Assembly: GCA_013368795.1 (NCBI GenBank)
Contig: JABFXX010000184.1
Span: 1-64,000, forward strand
Direction of reading: 5' to 3'
Origin: Kofleriaceae bacterium
GTDB taxonomy: Bacteria; Myxococcota_A; Polyangia; Haliangiales; Haliangiaceae
DNA: 64,000 nt
A program made the translations under genes and the position numbers. The notes beneath the pieces were generated by a model. That model was not told where the DNA came from and did no database searches. It saw only the letters and a list, made by a program, of their open reading frames with translations. Below are positions 1 through 9,473 of the stretch, piece by piece. Position 1 is the first letter of the stretch. Each line of letters starts with the position of its first letter.

Positions 1-195
1 GTCGAACGTCGCATTGCCCTGGTGACGCCGTGCAGTAGCGGTCTTCTCGTCGTCGGTAGCCTCTCGAACAAGGCCGGTCTCGTCGAACGTGCCGTAGACG
101 CCACGCAGTGGCGTCTTGCCGGTCGCCACCCGGTAGAGGAGCGCCCTGCTGCTGACGACCGACGAGAGCCTGCCGAGCGGCAGTGGATCCTTCAC
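1..195 (-). CDS. Partial hypothetical protein (N-terminal part only)
   Basis: The minus strand is open from a GTG at 195 to the window edge (65 codons). Codons end almost always in G or C, unlike the plus-strand ORFs over the same bases, which is why I favour this strand. No signal peptide, motif or family is recognisable in the visible residues, and there is no clear ribosome binding site before the GTG, so the true start may lie further upstream. The remainder of the gene is outside the window. Confidence 0.35.
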   Translation of the reverse strand, partial: MKDPLPLGRLSSVVSSRALLYRVATGKTPLRGVYGTFDETGLVREATDDEKTATARRHQGNATFD

Positions 196-470
196 GCGGG
201 GGGCGCCTCGGGATGTGGGACGGTGGCCTCGAGGCCTGCTCGCCGGGACGCGCGTCGGATCCGGTCGCGCGACTCTCCGATCGGTGCCATGTGCGGCATG
301 AAGCCAAGCTTTGCGGGGCCGACAATGCACCTGGCGACGAACACGAGGAGGAACACCGACCTGCGCACGCGGATGTGACCTGAGCTCGAAGGCGGGTGTT
401 GTCCCGGCTTTCGAATCACGTTGGCGCAGCGGTCGGACCGCGCGTTCGCTGCCGTGAGCTACAACTGGGT
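196..470. other. Intergenic stretch, no gene seen
   Basis: The ORFs called here on both strands have coding-unlike composition and no recognisable domain. The region presumably holds the promoter of the DapB-like gene, but I see no convincing promoter element or hairpin. Confidence 0.4.
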
Positions 471-1271
471 ATGTCGATCAGAGTCAGTGTTGCCGGCGCG
501 ACCGGCTGGGCCGGCTCCGAACTCGCGCGCGGAATCGCGGCGACCGATGACATCGATCTCGTCAGCGCGGTGTCGCGCAGCGCTGCCGGCAAGATGCTCG
601 GGGACGTGCTCGACGAGCCGCGCCTGAAGGCGCCGGTGTTCACATCGGCGCGCGAGGCGATGGCGACGGCATGCGACGTGTTCGTCGAGTACACGACCGC
701 CGCGACCGCGAAGACGAACATCCTCGCCGCGCTCGAGCACGGCGCGCACGTCGTCGTCGGCTCGTCCGGCGTCACCGACGAGGAGTACGCCGAGATCGAT
801 CGCGTCGCGCGCGCGGCGAACCGGGGCGTGCTCGCGTGCGGCAACTTCGCGATCACGATGGTGCTGATGCAGAAGTTTGCCGAGCTCGCTGCGAAGTACG
901 TTTCGAGCTGGGAGATCATCGATTACGCGTACGAGGCCAAGCCCGACGCGCCGAGTGGTACTGCGCGCGAGCTCGCGACGAGGCTCGCGAAGGTGCGCGC
1001 GCCGGAGCAGGCCGTTCCCGTCGAGAAGACGCTCGGGATCGCGGAAGCGCGGGGCGCGACGCTCGCCGGCACGCAGGTGCATTCGCTGCGACTGCCTGGC
1101 TTCGTGATCGGCGCCGAGGTGATCTTCGGCATGCCGGATCAGACGCTGTCGATGCGTCACATCGCCGGCAGCAGCGCGAAGCCGTACATCGACGGTGCGC
1201 TGCTCGCGATTCGCAAGGTCTCGACGCTCGTCGGTCTGCACCGCGGCCTCGACGTCGTGCTCGATCTGTAG
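471..1271 (+). CDS. DapB-family (4-hydroxy-tetrahydrodipicolinate reductase-like) protein with altered active site
   Basis: This is a 266-residue protein of the size expected for dihydrodipicolinate reductases, which make tetrahydrodipicolinate for lysine and diaminopimelate. The N-terminus carries a Rossmann dinucleotide motif (VAGATGWAG, residues about 7-15), and the C-terminal half has the family signature KPDAPSGTA. The ATG at 471 puts the Rossmann motif at the usual distance; the track's start at 396 only adds non-conserved residues. Oddly, the segment before the signature reads EIIDYAYEAK where DapB has an EAHHxxK pattern, so both histidines, including the general-acid one, are missing while the lysine is kept. 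It may therefore be a paralogue with another NAD(P)H-dependent substrate. It stands apart from other lysine genes. Confidence 0.75.
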   Translation: MSIRVSVAGATGWAGSELARGIAATDDIDLVSAVSRSAAGKMLGDVLDEPRLKAPVFTSAREAMATACDVFVEYTTAATAKTNILAALEHGAHVVVGSSGVTDEEYAEIDRVARAANRGVLACGNFAITMVLMQKFAELAAKYVSSWEIIDYAYEAKPDAPSGTARELATRLAKVRAPEQAVPVEKTLGIAEARGATLAGTQVHSLRLPGFVIGAEVIFGMPDQTLSMRHIAGSSAKPYIDGALLAIRKVSTLVGLHRGLDVVLDL

Positions 1272-1403
1272 ATCGCGCACGTCTTGCACGAACGCGCAGC
1301 GGGAGCTGCGTGGCTGTTCCGGAGCGAGCGCGGTCGCGATGACCGCGGGTGGCATACGCCATGCTCGTCGGCTTGGGCTCAACGCAAACGGAAGGAGCTC
1401 GCG

Positions 1404-2228
1404 ATGGGCATGTTCAACATGAAGGACAACACGGCGATCTATTACAAGGACTGGGGCAAGGGCACGCCCATCGTGTTCAGCCATGGCTGGCCGCTCAACG
1501 CGGATGCGTGGGACGAGCAGCTGATGTTCTTCGCGAACAACGGCTATCGCGCGATCGCGCACGATCGCCGCGGTCATGGGCGCTCGGGTCAGCCGTGGAT
1601 GGGCAACGAGATGGACACGTACGCCGATGACCTCGCGACCGTGATCGAGCGGCTCGACCTCAAGGGCATCGTGCTCGTCGGCCACTCGACGGGCGGCGGC
1701 GAGATCACGCGCTACATCGGCCGTCACGGCACCAAGCGCGTCGCGAAGGCGGTGCTGGTCGGCGCCGTGCCGCCGCTGATGCTCAAGACGGACTCGAACC
1801 CGATGGGCACCCCGCTCGCGGCGTTCGATCAGATCCGGCTCGGCGTCGCGAACGACCGCTCGCAGTTCTACAAGGACCTCAGCGCCCCATTCTACGGCGC
1901 GAACCGCACGAGCTCCCGGGTGTCGCAGGGCCAGCGCGATCAGTTCTGGCTGCAGAGCATGCAGGTTGGGCTGAAGGCGGCGTACGACTGCGTCAAGGCA
2001 TTTTCGGAGACCGACTTCTCGCAGGACCTGAAGCGGATCGACGTGCCGACGCTCATCATCCACGGCGACGACGATCAGATCGTTCCGATCGGTGCATCGG
2101 CGAGGCGCAGCGTCGAGATGGTCAAGAACGCGATGCTGAAGGTCTATCCAGGAGCGCCTCACGGTCTGACTGCGACGCACCGCGACCAGTTCAATGCGGA
2201 CTTGCTCGCGTTCCTGCGCCAGAGTTGA
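1404..2228 (+). CDS. Alpha/beta hydrolase, non-heme chloroperoxidase/arylesterase type
   Basis: A 274-residue cytoplasmic alpha/beta hydrolase. The nucleophile elbow is VGHSTGGGE, followed by ITRYIGRHG, which is characteristic of the cofactor-free bacterial haloperoxidase/perhydrolase-esterase group. The acid is in [10 protein letters not shown] and the histidine in GAPHGL. HGWPLN near residue 30 supplies the oxyanion-hole region. The start at 1404 is preceded by a strong GGAAGGAG site; the track start at 1284 ignores it. Family members hydrolyse small esters and can make peracids; the physiological substrate cannot be told. The next gene begins two bases after its stop, so the two are probably cotranscribed. 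Confidence 0.88.
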   Translation: MGMFNMKDNTAIYYKDWGKGTPIVFSHGWPLNADAWDEQLMFFANNGYRAIAHDRRGHGRSGQPWMGNEMDTYADDLATVIERLDLKGIVLVGHSTGGGEITRYIGRHGTKRVAKAVLVGAVPPLMLKTDSNPMGTPLAAFDQIRLGVANDRSQFYKDLSAPFYGANRTSSRVSQGQRDQFWLQSMQVGLKAAYDCVKAFSETDFSQDLKRIDVPTLIIHGDDDQIVPIGASARRSVEMVKNAMLKVYPGAPHGLTATHRDQFNADLLAFLRQS

Positions 2229-2230
2229 TC

Positions 2231-3316
2231 ATGATCGAGGCTCGTCTTCGCGACTACGTCGAGCGCCTGTATCCGGGACGGAGGGTCGTGAAGGTCGAGC
2301 CACTCGCGCCGGACTCCGGGGCGACCGCGGGCGGCGCGGAGAAGGCGGCGGGCTACGGCAAGCCGGTGCGGCTCGTCCTCGAGGGCGCGCGCGAGAGCGA
2401 GCGAGTCGAGCTCGTGTGGAGGGTCGCGTCCGCGAACGTGTTCGGTCACGAGCGCCGCGCCGATCGCGCTGCGAACGCGATCCAGGCATTCGACGACTTC
2501 TTGCGCGTGCCGGCGCACGTCGAAGCGGTCGACCTCGGCATCGTCCGCGCAGACGGGACACTCGTGTCGGTCCGCGACGTGACCGAGCATTTCCTCGTCA
2601 CGACGTTCGCGCCCGGGACGATGTACATCGAGGACCTCCGCCGGATCGCGACGACCGGGCGTGCGACCGACCACGACCTCGAGCGGCTCGATCGTCTCGC
2701 GGGATACCTCGCGTCGCTCCACGTGCGGCTCGACGACCGCGTCGCATATCGCCGGGCGATCCGCGATCTCGTCGGCAGCGGCGAGGGCATCTACGGGATC
2801 GTCGACGGCTATCCAGACGCCGTGCCGGGCGCATCGCAGGCGCGGCTGTGCGAGATCGAGGAGCGCTGCGCGACCTGGCGATGGCGGCTGCGCGGCCGCG
2901 GCGATCGGCTGACGCGCACGCACGGAGACTTTCACCCGTTCAACATCGTGTTCGGCTCGGCCGGCGAGCTCGCGCTGCTCGATGCCAGTCGCGGCGCGTG
3001 CGGCGATCCGGCCGATGATCTCGCGGCGCTCGCGATCAACTTCGTGTTTCTTGCGATCGAGCGGCGCGAGAGCTGGAAGCAGGGGCTCGGCGTGCTGTGG
3101 CACCAGTGGTGGACGCGCTACCTCGCGTACCGCGACGATCCCGAGGTGCTCGAAGTCGTGCCGCCGTTCCTCGCGTGGCGCGCGCTCGTCGTCGCGAACC
3201 CGGTGTTCTACCCGCAGCTGTCGGAGCGAGGCCGGCACGCGCTCCTCCAGCTGGCCGAGACCGTGCTCGAGGACGATCGCCTCGATCCCGCGGTCGCCGA
3301 GGAGCTGTTCACGTGA
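2231..3316 (+). CDS. APH-fold phosphotransferase family protein
   Basis: A 361-residue protein of the aminoglycoside phosphotransferase / protein-kinase-like fold. The catalytic loop THGDFHPFNIVF (about residues 232-243) has the HGDxxxxN pattern of the family, followed by LLDASRGACGDPADDLA, which contains the metal-binding aspartate. The ATG at 2231 is chosen over the TTG at 2225. There is no signal peptide. It overlaps the next gene (APS-kinase-like) by four bases, indicating translational coupling. APH-plus-P-loop-kinase pairs or fusions occur in various bacteria with unknown substrates; there is no reason to call this a drug-resistance gene. Confidence 0.8.
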   Translation: MIEARLRDYVERLYPGRRVVKVEPLAPDSGATAGGAEKAAGYGKPVRLVLEGARESERVELVWRVASANVFGHERRADRAANAIQAFDDFLRVPAHVEAVDLGIVRADGTLVSVRDVTEHFLVTTFAPGTMYIEDLRRIATTGRATDHDLERLDRLAGYLASLHVRLDDRVAYRRAIRDLVGSGEGIYGIVDGYPDAVPGASQARLCEIEERCATWRWRLRGRGDRLTRTHGDFHPFNIVFGSAGELALLDASRGACGDPADDLAALAINFVFLAIERRESWKQGLGVLWHQWWTRYLAYRDDPEVLEVVPPFLAWRALVVANPVFYPQLSERGRHALLQLAETVLEDDRLDPAVAEELFT

Positions 3317-3810
3317 TCGTGTGGTTCACCGGCCTGCCTGCGTCGGGCAAGACGACGCTCGCGCGCGCGGTCCGCGACCGGTTGATCTCGTCGCACAGCT
3401 GCGTGCTGCTCGACAGCGACGAGATGCGCGACGTCCTCGGCGTGCACGGCTACGAGGAGGCGGACCGCGATCGCTTCTACGCGGCGCTCGGCCGGCTCGC
3501 GCTCGTGCTCGCGCGCCAGGGTCACCTCGTGCTGGTCGCTGCGACGGCGCCTCGCCGGGCGTATCGCGACAGCGTGCGCCGCGAGATGCCACGCTTCATC
3601 GAGGTCCACGTCGCGACCTCGGCCGCCGACAGCGAGGCGCGCGATCCGAAGGGTTTGTACGCGAAGGCGAGGGCAGGCGGAGCACCGAACCTTCCCGGCG
3701 TCGGTGTCGAGTACGAGCCGCCCGTCGACCCCGAGGTGACCGCGCACGGTGGTCACGATGCGCACGCCGCGAGTACGGTCGAGCGCATGGTCCTGTTGAT
3801 GCAGCACTGA
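3313..3810 (+). CDS. Adenylylsulfate-kinase-like P-loop kinase
   Basis: A 165-residue P-loop kinase starting at the GTG that overlaps the stop of the APH gene. Walker A is GLPASGKTT (residues about 6-14), LLDSDEMRDVLG corresponds to the LDGDxxRxGL region of APS kinases, and RDPKGLYAKARAG is the strongly conserved CysC motif that contacts the substrate. The usual ENIRR helix motif is replaced by a segment reading RFYAALG, and the ISPYR motif by TAPRRAY, so phosphorylation of APS is not assured. No cysN/cysD or other sulfate-assimilation gene is nearby. The coupling to an APH-fold kinase suggests a joint, uncharacterised role. Confidence 0.75.
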   Translation: MIVWFTGLPASGKTTLARAVRDRLISSHSCVLLDSDEMRDVLGVHGYEEADRDRFYAALGRLALVLARQGHLVLVAATAPRRAYRDSVRREMPRFIEVHVATSAADSEARDPKGLYAKARAGGAPNLPGVGVEYEPPVDPEVTAHGGHDAHAASTVERMVLLMQH

Positions 3811-3815
3811 TCTGC

Positions 3816-4418
3816 ATGCTCCTGCGGATGATTCCGCGGATCGCGATCTTTCTGACGGCGCTCGCGCAGATGGCGTCGGGGGACGTTCTCTACGGGGTGT
3901 TCTGCTTGTTCGCGCTCGCGATCACGCTCATTCCAGCGATCGCGACCGGTCGGCTCGACGCAGGCATCCCGCTCGTCCTCGAGCTCGGCCTGCTCTGCCT
4001 GATGATCACCGACATGACGCTCGGCAACCTGTGGGGCTTCTATCGACTGCCCTGGTACGACAAGGCGATCCATCTCGGCAGCTCGCTGCTCGTCGGCATG
4101 ATCGGCCTGCTCGCGATCTACGTGCTCGACCAGACCGGCAGGGTGCGGTTTCACCCGTGGCTCGCCGGGCTCGCGATCCTGCTCGTCACGCTCGGCGTCG
4201 GCGCGCTGTGGGAGATCGCCGAGTACATCATCGACCAGCTGTTCGATCGCGCCGCCCAGACGTCGCCGGGTATGAGCGAGATCGACGACACGATGATCGA
4301 TCTGATCCTCGACGGTGTCGGCGGTCTGGCGGCGGCTCTCGTCGGTCCGTACTTCATTCGCCACTCGCACCGAACGCAGGTGGAGTTGCGCGAGCTCGCC
4401 GACCTGCTCCCGGCTTGA
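3816..4418 (+). CDS. DUF2238 (YjdF-like) integral membrane protein
   Basis: A 200-residue inner-membrane protein with about six hydrophobic segments. The pattern WYDKAIHLGSSLLVG, then LWEIAEYIIDQLF, then DTMIDLILDGVGGLAAA is typical of the DUF2238/YjdF family, whose function is unknown. The start is the ATG five bases after the previous stop; the ATG at 3828 is an alternative. The track entry 2982..4418 is this gene fused in frame to shadow sequence of the two upstream genes. It is probably in the same transcript as the APH and APS-kinase-like genes. Confidence 0.8.
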   Translation: MLLRMIPRIAIFLTALAQMASGDVLYGVFCLFALAITLIPAIATGRLDAGIPLVLELGLLCLMITDMTLGNLWGFYRLPWYDKAIHLGSSLLVGMIGLLAIYVLDQTGRVRFHPWLAGLAILLVTLGVGALWEIAEYIIDQLFDRAAQTSPGMSEIDDTMIDLILDGVGGLAAALVGPYFIRHSHRTQVELRELADLLPA

Positions 4419-4479
4419 ACGCAACGCGTGCGCGCTCCCGCTTTGTCGTCGAGGAATACTCGTTGCACGTCCGGGCGAG

Positions 4480-5070
4480 ATGCCCAAGTCCACTCCCCAG
4501 ACCGAACGACGCGAGGCGAGAACTGCGCCGAAGCCGCCGGGCAAGATCGGCGGCACCGAGAAGGTCTCGTTCAACGTGAATCGCAAGCCGTTCAGTCTCG
4601 ACCTCGATCCACGCACGACGCTGCTCGACGCACTTCGCGAGCACCTGCACCTGACCGGCACGAAGAAGGGCTGCGATCACGGTCAGTGCGGCGCGTGCAC
4701 GGTGCTCGTCGAGGGTCGACGCATCAACGCGTGTCTGACGCTCGCGGTGATGCACGAGGGTCAAGACATCGTGACGATCGAAGGTCTGGGCACGCCCGAC
4801 AACATGCACAAGATGCAGGCGGCGTTCCTCGAGCACGACGGGTTTCAGTGCGGCTATTGCACGCCGGGCCAGATCTGCTCCGCCGTCGCGATGCTGCGCG
4901 AGGCGAAGGCTGGCTGGCCGAGTCACGTCACCGAGGATGTCGGGGCGCATCACATCGAGCTCAGCGACGCCGAGCTGCGCGAGCGCATGAGCGGCAACCT
5001 GTGCCGCTGCTGTGCGTACCCGAACATCATCGCTGCGATCCGCGACGCCGCGAGGGGAGATGGAATGTGA
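4480..5070 (+). CDS. paoA: Aldehyde oxidoreductase iron-sulfur subunit (PaoA type)
   Basis: The small subunit (196 aa) of a xanthine-dehydrogenase-family enzyme that carries two [2Fe-2S] clusters and passes electrons from molybdenum to FAD. The plant-type ferredoxin cluster ligands are in [10 protein letters not shown] plus a later Cys in NACLTL; the second cluster is in QCGYCTPGQ and [12 protein letters not shown]. The extra cysteine in CRCC (usually CRCG) is unusual. The ATG at 4480 gives a polar N-terminal extension without an obvious Tat twin-arginine signal, so I expect a cytoplasmic enzyme, unlike periplasmic E. coli PaoA. The stop overlaps the next start by four bases. Confidence 0.9.
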   Translation: MPKSTPQTERREARTAPKPPGKIGGTEKVSFNVNRKPFSLDLDPRTTLLDALREHLHLTGTKKGCDHGQCGACTVLVEGRRINACLTLAVMHEGQDIVTIEGLGTPDNMHKMQAAFLEHDGFQCGYCTPGQICSAVAMLREAKAGWPSHVTEDVGAHHIELSDAELRERMSGNLCRCCAYPNIIAAIRDAARGDGM

Positions 5071-6059
5071 AGCCGTTCACCTACCAACGGACGACCGACG
5101 CGACCGCCGCGCTCGCCGCGCTGGCAGCGGCGGGGCCCGGCGCGAAGTTCATCTCCGGCGGCACGAACCTGCTCGACCTGATGAAGCTCGATATCGAACA
5201 GCCGACGCACCTCGTCGACATCAGCCGGCTGCCGATGGCCGCGATCGAGGAGAGGCCGGGCGGCGAGATGCGGATCGGTGCGCAGGCCCGCAACTCCGAT
5301 GTCGCTGTCGACGATCGCATTCGCGCTCGCTACCCGCTGCTCTCGCAGGCGCTGCTCGCCGGTGCGTCGACGCAGCTGCGCAACATGGCATCCACCGGCG
5401 GCAACCTGATGCAGCGGACGCGGTGCGGGTACTTCTACGACACGACGACGCCGTGCAACAAGCGCACGCCGGGCGCCGGGTGCGCCGCGATGGACGGGTT
5501 CAACCGTTCACACGCGATCCTCGGCGCGAGCGACGCGTGCATCGCGACGAATCCGTCGGACATGGCGGTCGCGCTGGTCGCGCTCGGTGCCCGTGTCGAG
5601 CTGCTGTCCTCCGGCGGCAACGCGCGCAACGTGCCGCTCGTCGACTTCCACCTGTTGCCCGAGACGACGCCGCATATCGAGACGGTGCTCGCGCCGGGCG
5701 AGCTGATCACCGCGGTCGTGCTGCCGCCGCCGCCGCAGGGCCGGCAGCTCTATCGCAAGGTGCGCGATCGCGCGTCGTACGAGTTCGCGCTCGTCTCGGT
5801 GGCAGCGATCGTCGCGCGCCAGAACAGCCACATCCTCGATGCGCGCGTCGCGCTCGGCGGCGTCGCGCACAAACCGTGGCGCTCGCTCGAGGCCGAGGCG
5901 GTGCTGCGCGGGCGCCCGGCGACGATGGAGACCTACGAGGCGGCCGCGGATGCCGCCCTCGCGCGCGCCGTCGGCCGCGGTCACAACGACTTCAAGATCC
6001 CACTGGCGAAGCGGACGCTCGTCGACACGCTCGCGCGCGCGGCCCAGGAGCAGACATGA
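5067..6059 (+). CDS. paoB: Aldehyde oxidoreductase FAD-binding subunit (PaoB type)
   Basis: The medium subunit (330 aa) of the molybdenum hydroxylase, binding [16 protein letters not shown] is the FAD pyrophosphate-binding loop and [15 protein letters not shown] the second FAD motif. Cysteines in RCGYFYD, PCNKR and PGAGCAA match the segment that binds the extra [4Fe-4S] cluster in the PaoB/4-hydroxybenzoyl-CoA-reductase-like subgroup, followed by the conserved [15 protein letters not shown]. The GTG start at 5067 overlaps the PaoA stop; the stop overlaps the next ATG as ATGA. The track's longer ORF (4428) is read-through of shadow frame. Confidence 0.9.
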   Translation: MKPFTYQRTTDATAALAALAAAGPGAKFISGGTNLLDLMKLDIEQPTHLVDISRLPMAAIEERPGGEMRIGAQARNSDVAVDDRIRARYPLLSQALLAGASTQLRNMASTGGNLMQRTRCGYFYDTTTPCNKRTPGAGCAAMDGFNRSHAILGASDACIATNPSDMAVALVALGARVELLSSGGNARNVPLVDFHLLPETTPHIETVLAPGELITAVVLPPPPQGRQLYRKVRDRASYEFALVSVAAIVARQNSHILDARVALGGVAHKPWRSLEAEAVLRGRPATMETYEAAADAALARAVGRGHNDFKIPLAKRTLVDTLARAAQEQT

Positions 6060-8278
6060 TCGGAGCACCCATCAATCGCGTCGATGGCCCGCAGAAGGTC
6101 ACCGGCACCGCGGAGTACGCGTACGAGGACTGGAGCGTCGGCCAGCCGCTCTACGGAGCTATCGTCGGCGCCTCGATCGGCCACGGCCGCATCACGGCGA
6201 TCTCTGCGACGCGCGCCGAGCAGGCCCCTGGCGTGCGTCGCGTGATCACGCATCGCGACAACCTCTACAGACCGCCTGTGCCCCCGCCGCAGTTCGACCG
6301 ATATCGTTCGCCGTATCCGGTGATGACGAGCGCCGAGGTGCCGTTCTTCGGCGCACCCGTCGCGCTCGTCGTCGCGTCCACGCTCGAGCAAGCGCGCTTC
6401 GCGGCCGGGCTCGTCCAGGTCGAGTACGAACGGATCGACGGTCGCTACGATCTGGACGCGCACGCCTCCGACGCGCGCCTGGCGAAGCGCGTGAATGCCG
6501 AGCTGCCGGCCGAGACAAAGGTCGGTGACCTCGCCGGCGCGTTTGCGAGCGCTCCGGTCAAGATCGACCAGGTCTACGCGACACCGTACGAGTTCTCGCT
6601 GCCGCTCGAGATGCACAGCTGCATCGCGTCGTGGGACGGCAGGGTGCTCACCGTCCACACGGGGACACAGATTGTCGACTCGGCGCGCCTCCGCATCGCA
6701 GCGACGCTCGGCATGGACCCCTCACAGGTCAGGGTGATCTCGCGGTTCATCGGCGGTGGCTTTGGCTCCAAGCTCGGCGTTCATGCCGAGACCATCCTCG
6801 CCGCGATCGCCGCGCGCGAGCTCGGTCAGCCGGTGAAGGTCAGCCTGACGCGCCAGCAGGTCTTTCAGCTCGTCGGCAATCGGCCGGCGGAGCGCCAGCA
6901 CGTGCGGCTCGGCGCGAATCGCGACGGAACGCTCGTCGCATTCGGGCACGACGCGGTCATGAAGGCGAGCGTCGGCGACGACTACATCGAGCAGTCTGCG
7001 CACTCGGGGCGCGCGCTGTACGCGGCTCCGAATCGACTGACGAGGCACCTCGGCGTCGACCTCAACCTCATGTTCTCCGAGGACGTACGCGCACCGGGTG
7101 AGGCGCCGGGACTCATCCCGATCGAGTGCGGGATGGACGAGCTCGCCCACGAGCTCGGGATCGATCCGATCGAGCTGCGGATCAAGAACGAGCCGAAGGT
7201 CCATCCCGAGACGAACGTGCCGTACAGCGATCGGCATCTCGTCGAGTGCTACCGCATCGGCGCAGAGCGGTTTGGCTGGGCGCGCAGGCAGCAGACGCCG
7301 CGCAGTCTCCGCGAGGGTAAGTGGCTCGTCGGGTACGGCATGGCGGCCGCGATCCGAGGCCACTTCCAGGGGCCGACGACGGTCGCCGTTCGCCTCGAAC
7401 GGGACGGCTCGGCCGTCGTGCTGTCCGACATGACCGACATCGGCACGGGCACCTACACGATCCTCGCGCAGGTCGCCGCGCAGGCGCTCGGGTATCCGCT
7501 GCACCGCGTACGTGTCGAGCTCGGTGACTCCGAGTTCCCGACGAGCCCGGGCTCGGGCGGCTCGTGGGGGGCGTGCAACTCGACGACCGCGGCATACCGG
7601 GCCTGTCTCGCGCTGCGCGACAAGCTCGTTGCCGCGGCGACGAAGGACCCGACCTCGCCGCTGCACGGCCTCGATCCGAAGGAGGGTGTCGAGGTCGCCG
7701 ATGGGTTCATCGCGATCGGCTCCGCGTCGGAGACGATCACCGACATCGTCGCGCGGAGCTTTCCCTCTGGCCTCCAGGCCGAAGGGACGGTGAAGAACAT
7801 GATGGAAGACCCCAACTATGCCGCGTACTCGTTGAGCTCCTACGGCGCTCACTTCGCCGAGGTTCACGTCGATGCTACGACCGCGGAGATTCGAGTGCGC
7901 CGCATGCTCAGCGTGTTCGACTGCGGGCGTGTGCTCAACGCGAAGACCGCGCGCTCGCAGCTGATCGGAGGAATGATCTGGGGCATCAGCGCGGCGCTGC
8001 ACGAGGACGGCGCGCTCGACGTGCGCTACGGCTCGTTCGTGAACCGCGACTTCGCGCAGTACCTCGTGCCGGTCCACGCCGACATCCCGGAGATCGACGC
8101 GATCATGCTCGACTCGTTCGATCCGAAGGCGAACGAGCTAGGCGCGAAGGGCCTCGGCGAGGTCGGCATCTGCGGCGCAGGCGCGGCGATCGGCAATGCC
8201 GTGTTCAACGCGACCGGCGTTCGCGTTCGCGACTTCCCGATCACCGTCGAGAAGCTCTTGCCGCACCTGCCGCACTAG
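6056..8278 (+). CDS. paoC: Aldehyde oxidoreductase molybdenum-binding subunit (PaoC type)
   Basis: The large catalytic subunit (740 aa), which binds molybdopterin cytosine dinucleotide and hydroxylates aldehydes to acids. Visible family features are an early [15 protein letters not shown] segment, [11 protein letters not shown] (cofactor loop), RAPGEAPG, and the C-terminal [18 protein letters not shown], whose glutamate is the base of the reaction. Length agrees with PaoC. The ATG overlaps the PaoB stop. No paoD-type XdhC/CoxI maturation factor is present nearby, so cofactor insertion must depend on a gene elsewhere. It shares a CTAG stop overlap with the convergent SIMPL gene. Confidence 0.92.
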   Translation: MIGAPINRVDGPQKVTGTAEYAYEDWSVGQPLYGAIVGASIGHGRITAISATRAEQAPGVRRVITHRDNLYRPPVPPPQFDRYRSPYPVMTSAEVPFFGAPVALVVASTLEQARFAAGLVQVEYERIDGRYDLDAHASDARLAKRVNAELPAETKVGDLAGAFASAPVKIDQVYATPYEFSLPLEMHSCIASWDGRVLTVHTGTQIVDSARLRIAATLGMDPSQVRVISRFIGGGFGSKLGVHAETILAAIAARELGQPVKVSLTRQQVFQLVGNRPAERQHVRLGANRDGTLVAFGHDAVMKASVGDDYIEQSAHSGRALYAAPNRLTRHLGVDLNLMFSEDVRAPGEAPGLIPIECGMDELAHELGIDPIELRIKNEPKVHPETNVPYSDRHLVECYRIGAERFGWARRQQTPRSLREGKWLVGYGMAAAIRGHFQGPTTVAVRLERDGSAVVLSDMTDIGTGTYTILAQVAAQALGYPLHRVRVELGDSEFPTSPGSGGSWGACNSTTAAYRACLALRDKLVAAATKDPTSPLHGLDPKEGVEVADGFIAIGSASETITDIVARSFPSGLQAEGTVKNMMEDPNYAAYSLSSYGAHFAEVHVDATTAEIRVRRMLSVFDCGRVLNAKTARSQLIGGMIWGISAALHEDGALDVRYGSFVNRDFAQYLVPVHADIPEIDAIMLDSFDPKANELGAKGLGEVGICGAGAAIGNAVFNATGVRVRDFPITVEKLLPHLPH

Positions 8279-8925
8279 CTGACGCGATAGGCGAGATCCA
8301 CGCGCACACCGATCTGTTTGGTCGGCGCGAGGTCGATGCCCGCGAGCTCGTCTCCGATCGAGCGGCGCTTGGCGAGGCCGACCTGATACATCGCATCCGC
8401 GCCCGTGCGCGCGATCGGCTCGGGCTCGCCGATCTCGGACTCGCGGACCTCGTGGACTGCGCCGAGCGTGACGCCGAGCGCAGCGGCGAGTCGCTTTGCC
8501 TTCGCCGCGGCGCGCGTCGCACAGAGCGCGAGGAGGTCGTCGCCCGTGCTGCTGCCTCGGTGGTCCCACGTGATGTGGGTCAGCGTTGCCTGCTTGGCCT
8601 CCGAGATGACCTCGAGAACGGACGCGACTAGATCGAGATCGGTGATCTGGATCTGTACGCGATAGGTCACCGTCGACGAGCGCGTGAACAGCCCCGTCGA
8701 CACGTCGACCATCGCACCCTCGAGCGTCAGCGCATCGGGCGACAGGCCGCGTTCGCGGAGCGCCTCGGCGAGCTTGCGCAGCTCCTCGCTCTTCGTCAGC
8801 GCGGCGCGGCCGGAGAACAGCTTCGAGGCGGCGAGATGGACATGGAGCGTCGCCGTGCGCGCGCGGACGGCGCCCCAGGCTTGCTCGGAGACATGGAGGA
8901 GCGGCGGTTCCGTGGTCGTCGTCAT
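8275..8925 (-). CDS. SIMPL-domain (DUF541) protein
   Basis: A 216-residue protein with the SIMPL/DUF541 arrangement: LHVHLAASKLFSGRAALTKS near the start, ALRERGLSPDALTLEG in the first half, then a domain ending TRAAAKAKRLAAALGVTLG and terminating in a beta strand (IGVRVDLAYRV). Members are often periplasmic or signalling-associated, but here the N-terminus has no signal peptide, so a cytoplasmic location is likely. The function is unknown in this family. Convergent with paoC and overlapping its stop by four bases. Confidence 0.75.
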   Translation of the reverse strand: MTTTTEPPLLHVSEQAWGAVRARTATLHVHLAASKLFSGRAALTKSEELRKLAEALRERGLSPDALTLEGAMVDVSTGLFTRSSTVTYRVQIQITDLDLVASVLEVISEAKQATLTHITWDHRGSSTGDDLLALCATRAAAKAKRLAAALGVTLGAVHEVRESEIGEPEPIARTGADAMYQVGLAKRRSIGDELAGIDLAPTKQIGVRVDLAYRVS

Positions 8926-9041
8926 GCTCCACCAACGCAGACGACCGAGCGCTTGTGACAGCCGTTTTACCTCGCACGCAAGCTACGAGAATCAAAGGCG
9001 CATGTCGATTGCACGGCGATCCGCAGGGAAAGTGAGGACAC

Positions 9042-9473
9042 ATGGCCAACACAATGCAAACGAGGACCTCAGCCGACCTCAAGCAGAGGCTGCAGACGCG
9101 GCTCGACGAAGCCCGCCAGCGGCTCGACGGCGTCCAGAAGGACCTCCAGAACTTGCGCGAGGAGGACAAGGAAAGCGTTCGCGCGAAGGCCGCCGAGATC
9201 CGGAAGCGGATCGACGAGCACCAGCAGAAAGCGACGGAGCTGAAGACGCAGGCCGCGGAGTGGCTCAAGGAGAAGAAGGAGCAGACCGAGGACGCGATCT
9301 CCAGCTGGCGTCAGAAGCTCGAGATCAAGCGCCTGATCCATCGCGCGGAGAGGGCCGAGGACTATGCGGTCAACGCCGTCGCCGTCGCGATCATGGATAT
9401 CCAGAATGCGGAGATGGCGATGCTCGAGGCGCTCGAGGCTCGGCTCGATGTCGAGGCAGGCGCTGCGACGTGA
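9042..9473 (+). CDS. Coiled-coil hypothetical protein
   Basis: A 143-residue, highly charged soluble protein. Residues about 10-90 form a long predicted coiled coil rich in Lys, Arg, Glu and Gln with heptad spacing, followed by a shorter amphipathic helix (DYAVNAVAVAIMDIQNAEMAM). No family name can be assigned. The start ATG follows an AGTGAGGACAC segment with a GAGG ribosome site. Its last 83 bases overlap the end of the convergent transporter gene. Confidence 0.75.
   Translation: MANTMQTRTSADLKQRLQTRLDEARQRLDGVQKDLQNLREEDKESVRAKAAEIRKRIDEHQQKATELKTQAAEWLKEKKEQTEDAISSWRQKLEIKRLIHRAERAEDYAVNAVAVAIMDIQNAEMAMLEALEARLDVEAGAAT

Noticed and set aside
459-2180. 573-aa ORF on the minus strand
   Set aside because: Antisense to the DapB-like and hydrolase genes; Arg/Ala/Asp-rich composition with no domain, a typical shadow of GC-rich coding sequence.
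2231-3316. Aminoglycoside resistance gene
   Set aside because: APH-fold motifs are shared by many kinases; nothing specific for antibiotic substrates is visible and the partner is an APS-kinase-like gene.
2982-4418. 478-aa ORF as one gene
   Set aside because: The N-terminal part is shadow of the APH and APS-kinase-like genes; only the segment from 3816 encodes a plausible membrane protein.
6722-8077. 451-aa ORF on the minus strand
   Set aside because: Antisense to paoC, Arg-rich, no domain; paoC has full family motifs on the other strand.
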